Source of the DNA: Cupriavidus basilensis
GTDB taxonomy: Bacteria > Pseudomonadota > Gammaproteobacteria > Burkholderiales > Burkholderiaceae
Reading direction: 5' to 3'
NCBI RefSeq assembly: GCF_008801925.2
Contig: NZ_CP062806.1
Span: 124,001 to 188,000, forward strand
DNA length: 64,000 nt
The stretch's first letter is position 1; each line of letters begins with the position of its first letter. Below, piece by piece: positions 17,602 to 26,448 of the stretch. The notes under the pieces are model-generated. The model was not told the origin of the DNA and made no database searches. It saw nothing but the letters and a program-made list of their open reading frames with translations. The translations under genes were made by a program, and so were the position numbers.

Positions 17602-17952
17602 TCCCGATATGGACTCGGCTTCGTACTCGCTGGCGAATCGGGCGTCCAAGCGATCGCGGGCGATACGGATGGTGTCGACGGCCTGGAGGAAATCGCCGGG
17701 GCGCTGCTGGCACTGGACACGCTCGCCCGTGCGCGGGCCAGCGGCATCCACCCGATTGCCGCGCTCGAAAACAACGACGGCCACGGGGAGCGGCGAGACT
17801 TCGGTGACCGTGCGTGGCAATGGCCGTGGCGGACGCAATGTGGAGTTCCTGCTTGCTTCGGCGCGCTGGGCTATTCCGTGGTCACCGGTCCCACGCTGAC
17901 CAACGTCAACGATTCTCGCGCGGTGCTGGTGGTCGGCGCAGACGCCACTTGA
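17602..17952 (+). pseudogene. scrambled remnant of glycerate kinase (MOFRL domain)
   Basis: Three pieces of the C-terminal MOFRL domain of glycerate 2-kinase/hydroxypyruvate reductase (GarK/TtuD-like) are recognisable, but in the wrong order. Piece 1 (about 17612-17787) reads IAGDTDGVDGLEEIAG and ends ALENNDGHG. Piece 2 (about 17791-17862), in another frame, reads SGETSVTVRGNGRGGRNVEFLL. Piece 3 (about 17860-17952) reads ALGYSVVTGPTLTNVND and ends with a stop. In intact proteins the order is piece 2, 1, 3. The N-terminal kinase domain is missing. Glycerate kinase is the expected last step after tartronate semialdehyde reduction, so the operon once ended with its own copy. Confidence 0.75.
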
Positions 17953-18298
17953 ATCTCTCCGCTCAGTAAGCAATCACCTGTTTAACCGGTCACGGCGGTT
18001 TGCAGGCGAATCTAAGCGGTGACCATATTCATGTCTGGGCGTCAAGCATCTGCTCCTAGTCCGTCTCAGTCGAACACTTTACGTTGGACCCTGTATGTCT
18101 CTGACCGGATCCTAAGCATCTGTTCAAGGAAGCAATGGCGGGCGACAGCTTCTGGCCCGACAAGCGACATATGAAATCGGAGTTTGGCAGGCCATAGACC
18201 CTTAGCGGCCAAACCGCAACTTATATCGACGGCTGCATTCTGGCCCATACCGGTAAGCCTGTAGCTCGACTGCCTAGCCGGGGAGATCGCCGCGGATG
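17953..18298. other. no gene seen
   Basis: About 345 bp between the glycerate kinase remnant and the ALDH remnant. No conserved protein motif, RNA or clear hairpin seen on either strand. It is the convergent 3' junction of two regions. Confidence 0.5.
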
Positions 18299-19487
18299 TC
18301 AGCGAACGCTTTGTCCCGCGCCGAGGCCCAGCCGCATCGGCATTGGCGTCGTGCGAGTCGCGATTGCGACAGCCTTTTCCTCCGAATAGAAGTTTCGCAA
18401 GCTCTCGATGCCCTCGCGCCCGATACCCGATTCTTTGTAGCCGCCGAAAGGCATGCGCAGGTCCAGGACCATTGGCGAGTTCACCATCAGCGTGCCTGCG
18501 CGCAGACGCTGAGCCGCAGCCATGCTTTCGTCCAGCCGGTTGCTCCAGAGATAAGCCGCCAGGCCGTACCGTGTGCGGTTCGCGATGGCGAGGGCTTCGT
18601 CGAAGGTGTCGTAGACCATGAAGGTGGCTACCGGGCCGAAGATCTCCTCCTGGCAGGCGCGGGCATCTGCCGAGTGAGCCAGCAGTACGGTGGGCTCGAT
18701 GTAGTAGCCTGGCCGTTCGATAGCGTGTCCCCCAGACAGGACCGTCATGTCGGAAGCGGGAGCGATGCTGTCCAGCACGCGCCGGAAATGGGCCTCGTAC
18801 GCGACTGGTCCCATCTCCGTCCGGGGATCCAGCGGATCGCCGACGCGGATCTGCCGGGCGCGCGCGACGAACCGTTCGATGAAGACGTCGGCGATATTGC
18901 GCTGAACCAGGATGCGGGACCCGGCGAAGCACATTTGGCCGGCGTTGGCGAAGATGCCGAGTAGGGTGCCTTCGAGCGCGAGATCGAGGTCCGCGCTGTC
19001 CGAGACGATGCTCGCCGACTTTCCGCCGAGTTCGAGGTCGCAGCGCTTGAGGTTGGCACCCGTAGCCGCAGCGATTGCGCGCCCCGCCTGGCCGCCGCCG
19101 GAGCGGCAGTGCGTGCTGCGTGACGAGGAACATGCCGCGCAGGCAGCAGTCGTTGATGGCGTCCCACTCGGCGGTGGGCAAATCCTTGACCAGGATCTGT
19201 TCGCCGGTATAGCCGGCCAGGTTGACCAGCGTGTCGAGGCCTTGCCACTCAGTCCGCAGTGTGCCGAACGCGGCCGCGACGGAAGCCTCGTCGCTGACAT
19301 CACACGGCAGTGCCAGCACGCCTTCAGGCAGCATGCAGTCGTCGATCGATCGCTGCAGGTCCAGGACCGCGACGCGCAGGCCGTGGTCGGATGCGGCATT
19401 GACCAATGCCTGGCCCATGCCTCCGCAGCCGCCAACGACGGCAATGCGACTCTTGGGGGGCGGAAGAAAGCTCAATGGAATAGCCAT
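18299..19487 (-). pseudogene. SDR N-terminus fused by deletion to ALDH C-terminus
   Basis: Read from 19487, the frame begins as an SDR: RIAVVGGCGGMGQALVN, then LDTLVNLAGYTG and QHALPL. Near 19090-19105 it changes, in a different frame, to the back half of an aldehyde dehydrogenase: GRAIAAATGANLKR, then DLELGGKSASIV with the catalytic Glu, NAGQMCFAGSRI with the catalytic Cys, CQEEIFGPV and FGGYKESGIGREG. The intact paralogous pair at 38390-39154 and 39151-40638 has the same two proteins overlapping by 4 bp. This copy has lost about 1.06 kb: the end of the SDR (with its YxxxK motif) and the first half of the ALDH. The breakpoint lies at glycine-rich GGC repeats in both genes. Neither enzyme can be functional as read. 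Confidence 0.85.
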
Positions 19488-19499
19488 GGTAGGCTCCGG

Positions 19500-20834
19500 T
19501 CAGACGGCGTAGGGATTGATCGGCTTGCGGTAGCGATGCAGCAGGAACGCTGATATCACCGCGACGACGCAGAACAACGAGGGATACCAGGCCGCCCAGC
19601 CGGAATTGGCGCGCACCAGCATGGCCAAAAAAAGGGGGGTCGTACCACCGATCACCGCCGCGGCGAGGTTGTAGGTCACGGCGATGCCGGTGTAGCGCAA
19701 TTGCGCCGGAAAGCTGCGGATCAGCAGGACAAACGACAGGCTGACCGTGCCGGAGATGAACCCCACGATGGCGTACCGGAGGGGCAGCGCCTCCGGCGAA
19801 ATGTCACCGTACATCCATAGCAATCCGGCGATCAGGGAGAAGGCGCCGACCGTAAATGTTCTGCGCAGTCCGAAGTAGTCGCAGAGCCAGCCGGCCGCCA
19901 CGTCTCCGGCAATCAACGCGAGTGCCGCATAGAATTGCGCGCGATAGACTAGGGCAGGCTCGAACTGTCGGCTCGTGATGAAGTAGCCGGCGGGGAACAG
20001 GTGCACGCCTGCCGTGACCACCGCGGTCATGCACGAGATGATCACGCAGAGCACGATCTCCGGCCGATGCCGTTCCATCAGGCCGCGCATCGGCACCTGG
20101 CGCGACAGTTCGTTGCGCGCGCGCATCTGCAGGAAGACCGGTGTCTCATGAGCATAGCGGCGCAACTGTGCGGACGCGAGACCGAGGATGCCGCCCACGA
20201 TGAACGGGATGCGCCAGCCGTAGTCGGACATGGCCGCCTTGCCCAGCCATGCCGTCAGGCCCGCGACCGAGCCGGACCCCAGCACCGCGCCCACGCCGAG
20301 GCTGGCGGACAGGATGCCGCAGCAGAGCCCGAGACGCCGCTCCGGCACGTGCTCCGAGACGAAGCACAGCGCGCCGGGAAGCTCGCCGCCGATGGACAGT
20401 CCCTGCACCATGCGGCACAGGAGCAACAGCAGCGGTGCCCCGATGCCGATCTGCGCGTAGCCGGGCAGGCAGCCGATGGCGATGGTCGGGACGGCAAGCA
20501 GGATGAGCGTGAACGCAAACATCCGCTTGCGGCCGATGAAGTCGCCGACGTTGGCGAGGATGACGCCGCCAACCGGCCGGATCAGGTAGCCGGCCGCGAA
20601 GATGCCAAGCGTTTGCACCTGCCGCAGCCATGCGGGCATATCCGCGGGGAAGAAATGCTGGCCGATGATCGGCGCGAGGTAGATGAATATGATGAATTCA
20701 TAGAATTCGAAAATGCCGCCCAGCGTGGCGATCCCAAGCACCTTGACCTGTGCGAGTGTCATGGTGGTGGGTTCGCGACTGCCCGCTGGAACGACGCCGG
20801 GATCGAGCGCCGCATCGGCGCGAGTTTCTGCCAT
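19500..20834 (-). CDS. MFS transporter, metabolite:H+ symporter (MHS) type
   Basis: 444 residues, twelve membrane helices. MHS-type signatures: GGIFEFYEFIIFIYLAP in helix 1, YLIRPVGG, GDFIGRKRMFAFTL in the 2-3 loop, and GGELPGALCFVSEHVPERRLG after helix 4. GGGAGA precedes ATG 20834; a longer version to 20888 lacks a ribosome binding site. It is a paralogue of the transporter at 37018, and both lie beside an SDR/ALDH pair and near a Bug receptor. Likely substrate: an organic or aromatic acid made or used by the module. The gene sits downstream of the porin in what looks like one minus-strand transcript. Confidence 0.88.
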   Translation of the reverse strand: MAETRADAALDPGVVPAGSREPTTMTLAQVKVLGIATLGGIFEFYEFIIFIYLAPIIGQHFFPADMPAWLRQVQTLGIFAAGYLIRPVGGVILANVGDFIGRKRMFAFTLILLAVPTIAIGCLPGYAQIGIGAPLLLLLCRMVQGLSIGGELPGALCFVSEHVPERRLGLCCGILSASLGVGAVLGSGSVAGLTAWLGKAAMSDYGWRIPFIVGGILGLASAQLRRYAHETPVFLQMRARNELSRQVPMRGLMERHRPEIVLCVIISCMTAVVTAGVHLFPAGYFITSRQFEPALVYRAQFYAALALIAGDVAAGWLCDYFGLRRTFTVGAFSLIAGLLWMYGDISPEALPLRYAIVGFISGTVSLSFVLLIRSFPAQLRYTGIAVTYNLAAAVIGGTTPLFLAMLVRANSGWAAWYPSLFCVVAVISAFLLHRYRKPINPYAV

Positions 20835-20893
20835 GGTTTGTCTCCCTGTTGTCGGAGGCTCTTGACGGGTACGGGCATCGGCCCGCACCGGCT

Positions 20894-22033
20894 TCAGAAC
20901 AGGTGCTTGATGCCCAGGTACGCCATGCGCACGCGCGCGCCCGCGTCGGCTGGCGAGAGTTGCGAGGAGCCGTTCAGTCCGCCCAGCCAGAAGTTGTATC
21001 GGCCGTTGCGGTCATTGCGCAGTTCCACCAGCGTGGCATCGAGCGTGGTGCGTCGGCTCATCTTGTACTGGTAGCTGATCGACAGCATCTTCGCGCCGGT
21101 GTCATCCACCGTGCTACCCCCTGCGTGCATCGAGAAGGCCTGTCCGTAGGTCAAGGACAGCAGATGCGGGCCGAAGTCGTAGTTGATGGGAATGGAGAAC
21201 GCGTAGCGCTGCTGGCTCACGTTGGTGGTGCGGTCGGTGACCCGATTGCGGTCGACCACGGCGCCGAAGCGCAGGCCCTGCCACGTGTAGCCGATGGCAA
21301 ATCGGTCGGCGGTCTGGTCCAGTGCGCCGACTGTCTGCGCCGGGAGCGTGCCCTGGCTGTCGCGCACCATGTGGAAGTACCCCAGCTTCAGCGCGCCGAG
21401 CGTATAGGTCGGGCCGAGGTACCACGTGTGGTTGCGGCCATTGCCTGGGGCCTCGGCATCGAACGAATACGTGGCGATGCCCGACAGCCCGTGGAAGTCG
21501 GGCGCCTCGTAGCGGATGGTGTTGTTGAGGAAGTTGCCGGCGAAGTAGGCGCCGTTGATGGTGCCAAGGACGTTCAGCGAGTTGGCCGCGTTGGGTGCGG
21601 CGTCAAAGGCGCCATGCGTGTCGTTGACGAACCAGTGGTGACTGAAGTACACGGACTGGCGCCCGAGCTGGAGCCGCCCGAAGTCGCTGTGGTCCAGCCC
21701 CACGTAGAACGCCCGCCCCGCGCCCTGCGCACCCGTATCGGCGGCGAAGTCCCACTCGAGGTGGAAGATTGCCCTCAGCTTGTCGTCGAGGCGCTCCTTG
21801 CCGTCGAAGAAGAAGAAGCTCGTGTTGTTGGTCAGCCGATAGTCGCGTGCGGCGGTAGCGCCCAGACGTCCGGAACCGCTGACCTGCGACGCATCCAGGC
21901 CGAGCTTTATCTGCCCGCCCAGAAGGAAGGTCATGCCGGGCGCCTGCTCCATGTTCTGGGCATACGCAACAATGGGCGCAAAGGCTAGGCTGGCCGTGAG
22001 GGCGCCTGCGGAGGCAAGAACTCTTGTCTTCAT
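20894..22033 (-). CDS. porin of the carotenoid-oxygenase module A
   Basis: 379 residues. Signal peptide ending AYAQ, then GGQIKLGLDASQVSGSG as the first strands, FHLEWDFAADTG, RAFYVGLDHSDFGRLQLGRQ (constriction-loop region of beta-proteobacterial porins), and a terminal HLF for outer-membrane assembly. Length and strands fit a 16-stranded trimeric porin. It is a close paralogue of the porin at 27036: the SHHWFVNDTHGAFDAAPNAA region is almost identical. Each copy stands directly downstream of a carotenoid-cleavage-type oxygenase, so porin and oxygenase were duplicated together. The pore probably admits the hydrophobic or aromatic substrate of that oxygenase. Confidence 0.88.
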   Translation of the reverse strand: MKTRVLASAGALTASLAFAPIVAYAQNMEQAPGMTFLLGGQIKLGLDASQVSGSGRLGATAARDYRLTNNTSFFFFDGKERLDDKLRAIFHLEWDFAADTGAQGAGRAFYVGLDHSDFGRLQLGRQSVYFSHHWFVNDTHGAFDAAPNAANSLNVLGTINGAYFAGNFLNNTIRYEAPDFHGLSGIATYSFDAEAPGNGRNHTWYLGPTYTLGALKLGYFHMVRDSQGTLPAQTVGALDQTADRFAIGYTWQGLRFGAVVDRNRVTDRTTNVSQQRYAFSIPINYDFGPHLLSLTYGQAFSMHAGGSTVDDTGAKMLSISYQYKMSRRTTLDATLVELRNDRNGRYNFWLGGLNGSSQLSPADAGARVRMAYLGIKHLF

Positions 22034-22140
22034 TGTGTTGTCTCTCTCTTTTCTTTTCGGTCTTGTACGGCGCATTCTGTGCGCGCCGGAATGCCGGCCC
22101 GCCATGGAATGACGGACCTGACTTCTCGCTGCCCAGGCGG

Positions 22141-23628
22141 TCAGGGTTGGCGGTTCTCCCCGTGGATGCGGTCGCCTTCCACCCAGCAGGCATGCGTGCC
22201 GATCGACATGCGCTCCGGCAACATGATCCGCGCGAGCGGTCCGCGGTCGATATTGGCGGCGTCGAGGATCAAGATTTCGGAGGTGTCGGCGTTCATGTCG
22301 GCCACCATGCTGATGACGTAGCCGTCGTCCTCCGCCACGGCACCGACCCGCCGCGCCATCTGCGGCTCGCTGCCGAAGCGGCCGGCACCATACTCGTGGC
22401 GGGCCGTGGCGCCCGATTGCAGGTCGAACCGCTTGAGGCCGCTGAACAGCCATTCGCCGGGCTGGTAGAGCACGTTGTAGCTGTAGCGGTAAGGCTGCCC
22501 CATGTAGTCGTTGCTGCAGACTGGGAACTCGGTCACTTCGTCGTCCAGATACTGCTCCGTGGTCTGGCCCGTGTGCAGGTTGAAGCGCCAGCGGTGCATG
22601 TGCGTCTTGTTGCGGTGCTTGTCGAGGTTGGCCTTGATGCGGTCGTAGATATTGCCGGCGGCGTTGACGGGGACGGGCTTGTGGTCGGGCATGATGCAGC
22701 CATCCATCACGACCTCGTCGCCATCCTCGTAGCAATTGGTGAGGTGCAGCACATAGCAGGGCGTACCCTCGAACCAGCGGATTTGCGAGTTGTTGCCGTG
22801 GCGGGGAATGATGCCGAAGCGTGCCGGCAGGTCGCGATTGAAGACGAGCTGGTGCTTGCCTTCCTTCAGGCCCTGGGGATCGAAGAATAGCGGCAGGTCG
22901 TGCAGGATGGTGTAGTTCTGCGTGATGCCCAGATCGTGCGGCCAGCGCGGACCGGGCAGCTCGATTGGAACGTAGTGCACGAGCTGGTTGTTGCGGTCGA
23001 CTACGCCATAGTGCATGTACGGCCAGCGTTCCGGATAGTTGAAGAACATCATCTCGCCGGTGCGCGGATCGACCTTGTAGTGGGAGCTGACGCCATCCGG
23101 CACGCGGCGGGCCCAGTTTGCGTCTGGGCCGAGCGTGTCGAGGCTGAGCGGGTCGAGGCGCCACGGCTCGCTGCCCTGCGACATGCTTGCGAGCAGCTTG
23201 CCGGCGTGCGCGATGACGTCGGTGCCGGCGTTGTCCTTCATCGCGCCCATTGCGCCCCAGCCGCGATAGGTACCGAGGTCGGGCTGCAGCAGGCCCGGCC
23301 ACAGCGAATGACCGGCCGCCCGTTCGGCGAGGAAGCCGGTGGTGCGGATGAAGCGGTTGCGATAGGTGGCACGCCCGTTCTCGAAGTGGATGGCATGCAG
23401 CATGCCGTCGCCGTCGAATGGGTGGTAGACCCCCATCGGCGCATGCACCTGATTATGGGTATTGCGCACGAAGATGCCGTGCAGGTCGCGCGGGATCTCG
23501 CCGATGACGCGCAGCGAATCTGTGTCGGCGGTGTATTCGCGACGGTTCGGCGTGAAAGGACCGAGCAAGAACGGGTTGTCGGTGTCCTGGTCGGCGGTGA
23601 CGTCGTAGTGATGGATGGTTTCAAGCAT
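22141..23628 (-). CDS. carotenoid-cleavage/lignostilbene-type dioxygenase A
   Basis: 495 residues, RPE65/carotenoid oxygenase family, a seven-bladed beta-propeller with an Fe(II) at its axis. The four iron-binding histidines fit H183 (SSHYKVDPRTG), H231 (RWPHDLGIT), H295 (YVLHLTNCYEDG) and H479 (GTHACWV). The N-terminus has IGEIPRDLHGIFVRNTHNQ and the FDGDGMLH motif. Bacterial members split a conjugated double bond in stilbenes, phenylpropenes or apocarotenoids, giving aldehydes. The start was chosen at ATG 23628 with GGAGA upstream. An aldehyde dehydrogenase (now deleted in this module, intact in module C) and alpha/beta hydrolases nearby would process cleavage products. Substrate unknown; paralogue at 28250. 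Confidence 0.88.
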   Translation of the reverse strand: MLETIHHYDVTADQDTDNPFLLGPFTPNRREYTADTDSLRVIGEIPRDLHGIFVRNTHNQVHAPMGVYHPFDGDGMLHAIHFENGRATYRNRFIRTTGFLAERAAGHSLWPGLLQPDLGTYRGWGAMGAMKDNAGTDVIAHAGKLLASMSQGSEPWRLDPLSLDTLGPDANWARRVPDGVSSHYKVDPRTGEMMFFNYPERWPYMHYGVVDRNNQLVHYVPIELPGPRWPHDLGITQNYTILHDLPLFFDPQGLKEGKHQLVFNRDLPARFGIIPRHGNNSQIRWFEGTPCYVLHLTNCYEDGDEVVMDGCIMPDHKPVPVNAAGNIYDRIKANLDKHRNKTHMHRWRFNLHTGQTTEQYLDDEVTEFPVCSNDYMGQPYRYSYNVLYQPGEWLFSGLKRFDLQSGATARHEYGAGRFGSEPQMARRVGAVAEDDGYVISMVADMNADTSEILILDAANIDRGPLARIMLPERMSIGTHACWVEGDRIHGENRQP

Positions 23629-23702
23629 TTGCTTTCTCCAATTATTGACTGAGGCAACGATTCGGGCGGAATGGCGCCATCTGGGCGAGACGCCGGGGAA
23701 GG

Positions 23703-24668
23703 TCAGTCCAGCGTCACCGCGCCCGACTGGACGAGCGGCCGGAAGCGCGCCTGGTCCTGCGCGATCGCCTTGCCCATGGCAAGCGCGCCGGCTTCGGCGG
23801 GGGCGTATCCCATCGTGGTGAAGGCCTGGCGCAAGGCGGGCGCCTGCAAGGCGGCGCGGAAGACGCTGTCGAACCTTGCGGTGACGTCGGCCGGCAAGTT
23901 GCGCGGGCCGACGTAGCCGATCCAGCCCCTGCTCACATAGTCGACGCCCTGTTCGCGGAAGGTTGGGACGTCCGGCAGCGCAGGCACGCGGCGCGGCGCG
24001 TCGACCGCGATCGGCACCAGCTTGCCGGCGTCGATGAAAGCCTTGGCCGAGTTCGTGGCCAGCATGAACTGGACATGGCCGGCCGCCACGTCGCTCATTG
24101 CGGGGCTTTCGCCCTTGTAGGCCACGTGTGTGGTGTCGATGCCGAGCTTTTGCGCCAGCAGTGCGGCGCCGAAATGGAAGCTGGTGCCGTTGCCGGCCGA
24201 CGCATAGGTCATGCCGGCGTGGCTGCGGCCGTACTGGATGAACTCCGGCAGCGTCCGAACCTTCAGGCGAGGGTCGACGACCAGCACTGTGTAGGTCTCG
24301 CAGGCGAGCGAGATCGGCTGGAAGTCCTGGGGTCCGATGCCGAAGCGCGCATCTGCCAGCGGCAGCAGCACCATCGTGGCGGGGACGGCGAGCCCGATCG
24401 TGTAGCCATCGGGCGCGGCGCGCCTGACCATCTCCAGCCCGATCTTGCCGCTGGCACCGGGACGGTTTTCGATGACGACGGGCTGGCCAAGACGGTCGCC
24501 GACTTCTCGCGCGACGGCGCGGGAGATCGTGTCGGCCACGCCGCCGGCGGGATATGGCACGACGAGGGTGATCGGGCGCTCGGGCCAAGTGGCTTGAGCG
24601 TGGGTGGGGACAAGGGCGACGGTGCAAGTCACGAGGGCGGTCAGGCGTCGCAGGGCGTACAGACTCAT
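23703..24668 (-). CDS. Bug/TctC-family periplasmic solute receptor A
   Basis: 321 residues with a signal peptide ending in THAQA. Family motifs: WPERPITLVVPYPAGGVADT, VVIENRPGASGKIG, APDGYTIGL, HVAYKGESPAMSD and PDVPTFREQGVDY. Bug proteins bind carboxylates, often aromatic or dicarboxylic, in the periplasm. No TctA/TctB membrane partners are encoded nearby, as is common for orphan Bug receptors in Burkholderiales, where they may sense rather than transport. The gene lies between the hydrolase pair and the oxygenase, with short gaps on both sides, so it is probably co-transcribed. A paralogue is at 35959. Confidence 0.88.
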   Translation of the reverse strand: MSLYALRRLTALVTCTVALVPTHAQATWPERPITLVVPYPAGGVADTISRAVAREVGDRLGQPVVIENRPGASGKIGLEMVRRAAPDGYTIGLAVPATMVLLPLADARFGIGPQDFQPISLACETYTVLVVDPRLKVRTLPEFIQYGRSHAGMTYASAGNGTSFHFGAALLAQKLGIDTTHVAYKGESPAMSDVAAGHVQFMLATNSAKAFIDAGKLVPIAVDAPRRVPALPDVPTFREQGVDYVSRGWIGYVGPRNLPADVTARFDSVFRAALQAPALRQAFTTMGYAPAEAGALAMGKAIAQDQARFRPLVQSGAVTLD

Positions 24669-24692
24669 GGGAAATCTCTCTTGGGAAATCGG

Positions 24693-25499
24693 TCAGCTCG
24701 TGGATCCCCGTGGTGTGCGGGGACATGCTGGGGCGGTTCCTCGATATTCAGGTCGACGATTTTCAGCCGCTGCGCACGGGGCACCGTCGATCCATGCCGA
24801 CAAGATGGCCGCCAGCTGGACGGGTTGCTCCAGTGGAACCAGATGCCCCGCGGGCTCGATCACGTGCAACGGCCCTTGCCCAGCGGCCGCTCTCAGCGCC
24901 GCGATCGCCTGCGGCGGGTAGAGAGGGTCGGCGCTGCCGGCCACCCACAGCAGCGGCAGGTCGTCGTGCAGCAGCGTGCTTCGGTCGGGACGCATCAGGC
25001 TGGCGAGCGAATGGGCGACGAATGTCGATGCGCCATAGGCGGCCACCATCTCGCGGCGAATGCACAGCAGGTCGACGTCGTCCCGGTGAGCCGGGTGGAA
25101 TGCGGCGATGCCCTGCTTGATCGCGCGCTCCACATAGTCGCCCGATCCGGCGGCCATGATGGCGGCGCGGCGGCCGAAGTTCTGCGCTGGCGTATCGGCC
25201 TGCGGCGTGGTGCAAAGCATCGCCAGGCCCAGCACGCGTTCGGGCGCCCGCGCGAGCATGGCCATTGCGACATACCCACCGAACGAGAATCCGGCCAGCC
25301 AGAAGCGCGCAGGTAACTGGGCCAGCAACGCCTCGGCGATGGCGTCGACGTCGGGCAAGGCCGGGAGCGTCGGCGCATGCGCCCGGATGTGCGCCGGCAG
25401 GGCGTCGAGCACGCCACGCCAGACGGCCGGCGTGTTGTTGAGCCCATGCAGCAGGACGAGATCGGCTGCGTCGACTGCGGCGTTCGCGGGAACGTTCAT
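24693..25499 (-). CDS. alpha/beta hydrolase
   Basis: 268 residues. Alpha/beta-hydrolase fold with the oxyanion region LVLLHGLNNTPAVWRG, nucleophile elbow GFSFGGYVAM (Ser), the acidic-residue region LLWVAGSADPLYP, and the catalytic His in EPAGHLVPLEQP. Its ATG overlaps the stop of the preceding hydrolase gene (ATGA at 25496-25499), so the two are translationally coupled. It differs from its neighbour in lacking the GHSMGG elbow and is not its paralogue. It could be an esterase, lactonase or C-C hydrolase; the sequence does not settle this. Its tail ends in a low-complexity Arg/Pro-rich stretch. Confidence 0.82.
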   Translation of the reverse strand: MNVPANAAVDAADLVLLHGLNNTPAVWRGVLDALPAHIRAHAPTLPALPDVDAIAEALLAQLPARFWLAGFSFGGYVAMAMLARAPERVLGLAMLCTTPQADTPAQNFGRRAAIMAAGSGDYVERAIKQGIAAFHPAHRDDVDLLCIRREMVAAYGASTFVAHSLASLMRPDRSTLLHDDLPLLWVAGSADPLYPPQAIAALRAAAGQGPLHVIEPAGHLVPLEQPVQLAAILSAWIDGAPCAAAENRRPEYRGTAPACPRTPRGSTS

Positions 25500-26299
25500 G
25501 ACAGCCGGCGGACGCGAAGGTCGAGGAAGTCGAACAGCGCGGTATTGAATACCTCCGGCTGTTCCGCCCACGCGTAATGCGCGGCGCCGGGCACGCAGAC
25601 GAACTCGCCGCCGACGTTCTGCGCCAGCTTGCGCATCTCCTCCGGGCGTCCCACGTTGTCGTACTCACCGGCGATAGCAAGGACCGGCATCCCGAGTTGC
25701 CTGAGGTGCTCCAGCGTCGGCTGCCCCTCATAGTCGACGATGGCGTTGATCGCGGCGACGAAGGTCTCGCTACGCGTTTGCATCGCCACCTCGAGCACCA
25801 GGTCCACGAGCGGCCCCGAGGACCCGGGGGCGAGCATGGTGCGCAGCAGCGGCTCTGCGGCTGCCGAAAGCGTTTCGCCTCGCGCAAGCGGCGCGACCCG
25901 CTCTTCCAGGAAGACGCGCTGGTCTTCCTTCGACTTGGCCGAGAACGAGCCAACCGTGGCCGAGATCACCAGGCCTTGCACGCGCTCCCTGCCGAGCTTG
26001 ACGGCCGCCAGCGGCGCGATGATGCCGCCCATGCTGTGACCGATCAGAACATTCCTGGCGGCGCCTGTCGCGCGGACCAACGCGGCGCAGGCGTCGGCCG
26101 CCGTCTCGATTGAGTAAGGCGACGGCAGCGGGCTGAGGCCGTAGCCGGGCGCATCCCATGCGACAACCCGATAGCCGCGGGCGACGAGCGTCGCGATCTC
26201 ATGGCGATAGTACTGGCGGGAACCATAGGCGCCATGAAGCAGGAACAGGGTCAGTTCGCCGTCGCCGGCGATTTCATGGTCGGGTATGCGGTCGGGCAT
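25496..26299 (-). CDS. alpha/beta hydrolase, first gene of module A
   Basis: 267 residues. Motifs: FLLHGAYGSRQYY (oxyanion), VVAWDAPGYGLSPLP, nucleophile elbow GHSMGG, an acidic segment at LAIAGEYDNVG and the catalytic His in GAAHYAWAEQPE. It belongs with the meta-cleavage-product hydrolase/haloperoxidase-like group and is a clear paralogue of the hydrolase at 29771 (shared WDAPGYG, SPLP, GHSMGG, AWAE). It is the first gene after the MarR-controlled divergent promoter region. A hydrolytic step on the oxygenase product or on a ring-opened intermediate is the natural reading, but no substrate can be named. Confidence 0.85.
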   Translation of the reverse strand: MPDRIPDHEIAGDGELTLFLLHGAYGSRQYYRHEIATLVARGYRVVAWDAPGYGLSPLPSPYSIETAADACAALVRATGAARNVLIGHSMGGIIAPLAAVKLGRERVQGLVISATVGSFSAKSKEDQRVFLEERVAPLARGETLSAAAEPLLRTMLAPGSSGPLVDLVLEVAMQTRSETFVAAINAIVDYEGQPTLEHLRQLGMPVLAIAGEYDNVGRPEEMRKLAQNVGGEFVCVPGAAHYAWAEQPEVFNTALFDFLDLRVRRLS

Positions 26300-26330
26300 G
26301 GGGGCGTCTCCTGAGAATGTTATTGCACGT

Positions 26331-26372
26331 CAATCATTGCCTGCTACAACGAATTGTAGTGAGCAATCATTG
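26331..26372. promoter_or_regulatory. MarR-type operator cluster in the divergent promoter
   Basis: CTACAACGAATTGTAG (26344-26359) is a perfect inverted repeat with a 4-bp centre. On each side lies CAATCATTG (26331-26339 and 26364-26372), itself a perfect dyad CAAT-C-ATTG and repeated directly 33 bp apart. The three dyads fill the space between the divergent hydrolase and MarR genes, a natural binding array for the MarR protein. Confidence 0.6.
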
Positions 26373-26400
26373 ATATAGGCAAATGTTTTTGTGGGATAAT
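26370..26400 (+). promoter_or_regulatory. possible promoter of the marR-type gene
   Basis: GATAAT at 26395-26400 is preceded by TGG, giving an extended -10. TTGATA at 26370-26375 is a possible -35 with a long 19-bp spacer and overlaps the right-hand CAATCATTG operator. The start codon is 49 bp downstream. Confidence 0.4.
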
Positions 26401-26448
26401 CGGCCCGGTCAGGGTTTTCCATAGCGCAGCCCACGCAAGAGAGAAACA

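Noticed and set aside
20894..24726. Minus-strand frames that seem to fuse the oxygenase or porin to long upstream Arg/Pro-rich extensions
   Set aside because: The extensions are the out-of-frame readings of the neighbouring genes. True starts are fixed by signal peptides or Shine-Dalgarno sites at 22033 and 23628.
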